Below, piece after piece: positions 61,281 through 64,000 of a stretch of DNA of 64,000 nt. The stretch covers positions 38,745 to 102,744 of the forward strand of contig JADGGD010000001.1 in the NCBI GenBank assembly GCA_019690095.1, in the 5' to 3' direction. Every line of letters starts with the position of its first letter. Positions within the stretch are counted from its first letter, which is position 1. A program made the translations under genes and the position numbers. The notes beneath the pieces are model-generated. The model was not told the origin of the DNA and did not search any database. It worked only from the letters and a program-made list of their open reading frames with translations. This stretch comes from Chloroflexota bacterium. Lineage in GTDB: Bacteria; Chloroflexota; UBA6077; FW602-bin22; CADDYW01.

Positions 61281-62642
61281 ATGCCCGCGACCCGCATCAC
61301 CCTTGAAGAGAGTGAACTCCCGCGTCAGTGGTACAACATCCTGCCTGATCTTCCCAAGCCCCTGGCTCCGGTCCTGCATCCGGCGACGCGGCAGCCGATT
61401 ACCCCGGATGATCTTGCCCCGCTGTTTCCGATGGGGCTGATCATGCAGGAAGTGAGCACCGACCGGTGGATCGATATTCCGGACGAGGTGCGCGATGCCT
61501 ACCGTCTCTGGCGGCCGACGCCGCTACACCGGGCGCTCCGCCTCGAGAAGTACCTGCAGACACCTGCGCGCATCTATTACAAGTACGAGGGGGTCAGCCC
61601 GGTTGGTAGTCACAAGCCAAATACGGCTGTTGCGCAGGCGTACTACAACAAGCAGGCCGGAATCAGGCGTCTCGCGACCGAGACCGGGGCGGGCCAGTGG
61701 GGGAGTGCGCTAGCGATGGCCTGCCGCCTTTTTGGCCTGGAGTGCACCGTCTATATGGTCAAGGTCAGCTACCATCAGAAGCCCTATCGGCGGCTTCTGA
61801 TGGAGGCCTATGGGGCGGCGGTCTACGCGAGTCCGAGCGAGCACACCCGGGCCGGGCGTCAGGTGCTCGCCGAGCATCCGGACTCGCCGGGTAGTCTTGG
61901 TATCGCGATCAGCGAGGCAGTGGAGGATGCCGCGACCCACGCGGATACCAACTACAGCCTGGGGAGCGTGCTCAATCACGTCCTGCTCCACCAGACCGTG
62001 ATCGGCCTGGAGGCGAAGCTCCAGATGGAAAAAGCGGGTGATTACCCGGATGTGATCATCGGGTCGTGCGGGGGCGGGAGCAATCTGGCTGGCCTGAGCT
62101 ACCCGTTCTTGCAGGACAAGCTCGCTGGCCGGAGGCCGGACCTGCGCGTGGTTGCGGTCGAGCCCGAGGCCTGCCCGACGTTGACCCGCGGTCAGTACCG
62201 GTACGACTTCGGCGATACGGTCGGTCTCACACCGCTGGTGAAGATGTATACCCTCGGCCACACCTTCGTGCCAGCTGGCATCCACGCGGGGGGCCTGCGC
62301 TACCACGGTGATGCCCCGAGCCTCTGCCTGCTCTATGATGAGAAGATCATCGAGGCAGTCGCCTATCACCAGAACCCGGTCTTCGAGGCGGCGGTTACGT
62401 TTGCGCGGACCGAGGGGATCGTGGCGGCGCCAGAATCGGCGCATGCGATCAAGGCGGCGATCGATGAGGCCCTTCGGGCACGCGAGGAAGGACGCTCACG
62501 GGTGATCCTCTTCAACCTGAGCGGGCACGGCAACTTCGATCTCCAAGCCTACGATGATTATCTCCATGGTCGCCTGGTTGATACAGAGTACTCCCAGGCC
62601 GAGGTGGATCGCGCACTGGCGGCGCTGCCCCCGCTGGCGTGA
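61281..62642 (+). CDS. TrpB2-type tryptophan synthase beta chain
   Basis: 453 residues, longer than standard TrpB (about 400). It begins [16 protein letters not shown] and has [16 protein letters not shown] and the PLP lysine in [16 protein letters not shown] (Lys112), [14 protein letters not shown] and the phosphate loop GSCGGGSNL. These features are those of the TrpB2 group, which can act without TrpA, making tryptophan from indole and serine. No other trp gene is near, in line with its stand-alone use. RBS GGAGGAGG is 10 bases before the ATG. Confidence 0.92.
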   Translation: MPATRITLEESELPRQWYNILPDLPKPLAPVLHPATRQPITPDDLAPLFPMGLIMQEVSTDRWIDIPDEVRDAYRLWRPTPLHRALRLEKYLQTPARIYYKYEGVSPVGSHKPNTAVAQAYYNKQAGIRRLATETGAGQWGSALAMACRLFGLECTVYMVKVSYHQKPYRRLLMEAYGAAVYASPSEHTRAGRQVLAEHPDSPGSLGIAISEAVEDAATHADTNYSLGSVLNHVLLHQTVIGLEAKLQMEKAGDYPDVIIGSCGGGSNLAGLSYPFLQDKLAGRRPDLRVVAVEPEACPTLTRGQYRYDFGDTVGLTPLVKMYTLGHTFVPAGIHAGGLRYHGDAPSLCLLYDEKIIEAVAYHQNPVFEAAVTFARTEGIVAAPESAHAIKAAIDEALRAREEGRSRVILFNLSGHGNFDLQAYDDYLHGRLVDTEYSQAEVDRALAALPPLA

Positions 62643-62680
62643 GGCCTCCCCTCGGGCCCTGGGAGTATCCTGTCTGGGCT

Positions 62681-63175
62681 CTAGAAGGGGAAGCCCTTTG
62701 CCCCCTGGCAGCCGAGAAGCGCCGCGATCTCACCCAGGTGGGTGAGCTTATGCGTGACCAGCATCAGAGATAACGCGGCCACCCGCGGACGTCGTCCACG
62801 GGGCGTCTCGATCTCCTCATCCAGCGCGCCGGGGGTGAGGGCGGCAAGGTACGCGCGCGTCGCATCGTGGACAGCGCGGGCGTAGGCGCGGCAGGCATCC
62901 AGATCGGGATGCTCTGGCACGGCCCAGGGCGCCGCCGGATCGAAACCGAGGCGTTCGTGCCATCCCTGGCTCTCCAGGAGGGGTGGCTGGGCGCGTTCCC
63001 GGTGGATGATGCGATCCTCGGTGACGTACACGTGGCGGTAAATGGAGAAGATCGGGTTCGCAGTCGAGCCAGGGAGACGCCAGAGCGCCTGGCTTAGGGT
63101 AATTCCCTCGGTTGCCTGCTGGAGTAGGCGCTCAGCCGTGTCAACCTGGTCGCGGAGGAGGGTCAGGGCATCCAT
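62681..63175 (-). CDS. DinB-fold protein
   Basis: 164 residues. A four-helix bundle of the DinB/YfiT type: DQVDTAERLLQQA, IYRHVYVTEDRIIHRE, and the third metal histidine motif VTHKLTHLGEIAALLG. Three histidines for a metal ion are present. These enzymes are often thiol-dependent S-transferases for bacillithiol or mycothiol. ATG 63175 is used. It is convergent with TrpB2 and divergent from the LhgO-like gene. Confidence 0.85.
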   Translation of the reverse strand: MDALTLLRDQVDTAERLLQQATEGITLSQALWRLPGSTANPIFSIYRHVYVTEDRIIHRERAQPPLLESQGWHERLGFDPAAPWAVPEHPDLDACRAYARAVHDATRAYLAALTPGALDEEIETPRGRRPRVAALSLMLVTHKLTHLGEIAALLGCQGAKGFPF

Positions 63176-63397
63176 TGGTAAGGAGCTCTCCAGTGTGATT
63201 GGTCCCCGCGTACTCCCGGGAGCGTCTCAGGGACGCACTCGAGGGAAGAGCGTGGGGCCGTGCTGGCTATTCTACCAGACCCCTGGCCCACGCCGGGCCA
63301 TATACTCCCCTACGGCAGGCGGCCAGGTGCTGGTTGTGCGTGGGGCGGCGACCCCGTCGGGGCGATCGTGCTAGAATGAGGCGGGAGGCCAGGAAGA

Positions 63398-64000
63398 ATG
63401 ATGGATCTGATCGTTATCGGGGCGGGGATCGTCGGACTGGCAGTTGCCCGAGAGATCCTTCAGCGCTGGCCGGGGCTGCGGCTGGTCGTTGTTGAAAAAG
63501 AGGATCGCATCGCCGCGCACCAGTCCGGGCACAACAGCGGCGTTCTCCATACCGGCATCTACTACGCGCCGGGCTCGCTGAAGGCCCGGCTGTGCGTCGC
63601 CGGCCGCGAGGCACTGGTGCGGTACTGTGAGGAGCACGGTATCCCCTACCGTCTCTCCGGCAAGGTGATCGTTGCGACTGCGGAGGAGGAACTGCCGCGG
63701 CTGGAGGAGCTGTACCGCCGGGGCGTGGCGAACGGCGTCCCGGGCTTGGAGATGATCGGTCCTGAGCGGCTGCGCGAGATCGAGCCGCACGCACGCGGCA
63801 TCCGAGCGCTCTACTCGCCCATGACGGGCGTGGTCGACTTTACCGCAGTCACGCGGAGCTACGCGGACGACGTACTCGCGTCCGGCGGAGAGATCCTGAC
63901 CGGCCGCTGTGTGACCGGCATCCTGCGCCCCAATCAGCGGATCGTTGTGATCACGACCCGTGGGGCGATCGAGGCGCGCTATCTGATCAGCTGTGCCGGC
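63398..64000 (+). CDS. L-2-hydroxyglutarate oxidase-like FAD protein (5' part)
   Basis: First 201 codons; the gene continues past the window. The N-terminus has the FAD motif DLIVIGAGIVGLAVARE, followed by HQSGHNSGVLHTGIYYAPGSLKA, which is typical of LhgO (YgaF). It oxidises L-2-hydroxyglutarate to 2-oxoglutarate and passes electrons to quinone. The ATG at 63398 (or 63401) follows GGAGG by 9 bases. Confidence 0.88.
   Translation, partial: MMDLIVIGAGIVGLAVAREILQRWPGLRLVVVEKEDRIAAHQSGHNSGVLHTGIYYAPGSLKARLCVAGREALVRYCEEHGIPYRLSGKVIVATAEEELPRLEELYRRGVANGVPGLEMIGPERLREIEPHARGIRALYSPMTGVVDFTAVTRSYADDVLASGGEILTGRCVTGILRPNQRIVVITTRGAIEARYLISCAG

Noticed and set aside
1..64000. CRISPR arrays, IS elements, prophage, tRNA or rRNA genes
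   Set aside because: No repeat-spacer pattern, transposase, integrase or conserved tRNA/rRNA sequence was seen by eye.

Overview
The window is high-GC DNA from a bacterium that is most likely a Chloroflexota member of the Thermomicrobia type. This is inferred from the mix of genes: a full System I (Ccm) cytochrome c maturation operon, GT-C membrane glycosyltransferases, LysM-NlpC cell wall hydrolases, a TrpB2-type tryptophan synthase and an actinobacteria-like redox set. No rRNA or tRNA gene was seen, so the assignment is not proven. Genes are packed tightly, often with ATGA-type overlaps. Clear phage, IS or CRISPR signals are absent.

Layout. 1-6.7 kb (+): the tail of a 2-oxoacid dehydrogenase E1 beta gene, a SelW-like protein without its cysteines, Hsp20, then a redox run (peroxiredoxin, monothiol glutaredoxin, and a glutaredoxin-PDZ fusion whose first active-site cysteine codon is an in-frame TGA followed by a SECIS-like hairpin), then FtsH coupled to a degenerate phosphoesterase-BON protein. 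7.3-13.1 kb (-): a secreted protein, a methyltransferase-NUDIX fusion, a three-gene ABC-2 exporter and a SIS-domain isomerase. 13.2-20.8 kb (-): ten ccm-type genes read from a strong promoter. 20.8-28.1 kb: a GT-C membrane protein (-), then inositol monophosphatase, Gfo/Idh/MocA dehydrogenase and a sugar ABC importer without ATPase (+). 28.1-29.2 kb: a c-di-AMP (ydaO) riboswitch with promoter and terminator but no recognisable downstream gene. 29.2-36.5 kb: Mrp ATPase, PIG-L deacetylase, rhodanese, Maf, LysM6-NlpC/P60 hydrolase with a long leader, and ArgH.

36.8-42.7 kb (-) is a sigma-54 block: NtrC-type activator, an unknown protein, a BON protein, a degenerate histidine kinase, RpoN and a ZIP-like transporter. 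42.9-51.3 kb holds IolB, an M20 amidohydrolase, a two-component pair, an RDD membrane protein, an aminotransferase, an enolase-superfamily dehydratase and a DUF378 protein. 51.5-53.8 kb (-) is an RnfD-like / ApbE / FMN-binding module. 54.2-58.9 kb (+) carries two large GT-C proteins. 59.1-64 kb holds a putative G1 glutamic peptidase, a small membrane protein, TrpB2, a DinB-fold protein and the start of an LhgO-type oxidase.

The most interesting signal is the probable selenocysteine glutaredoxin-PDZ gene at 2767-3276. It was hidden because the UGA looks like a stop. The orphan c-di-AMP riboswitch, the sigma-54 cluster with its degenerate kinase, and the Rnf-like flavin module without Fe-S subunits come next.
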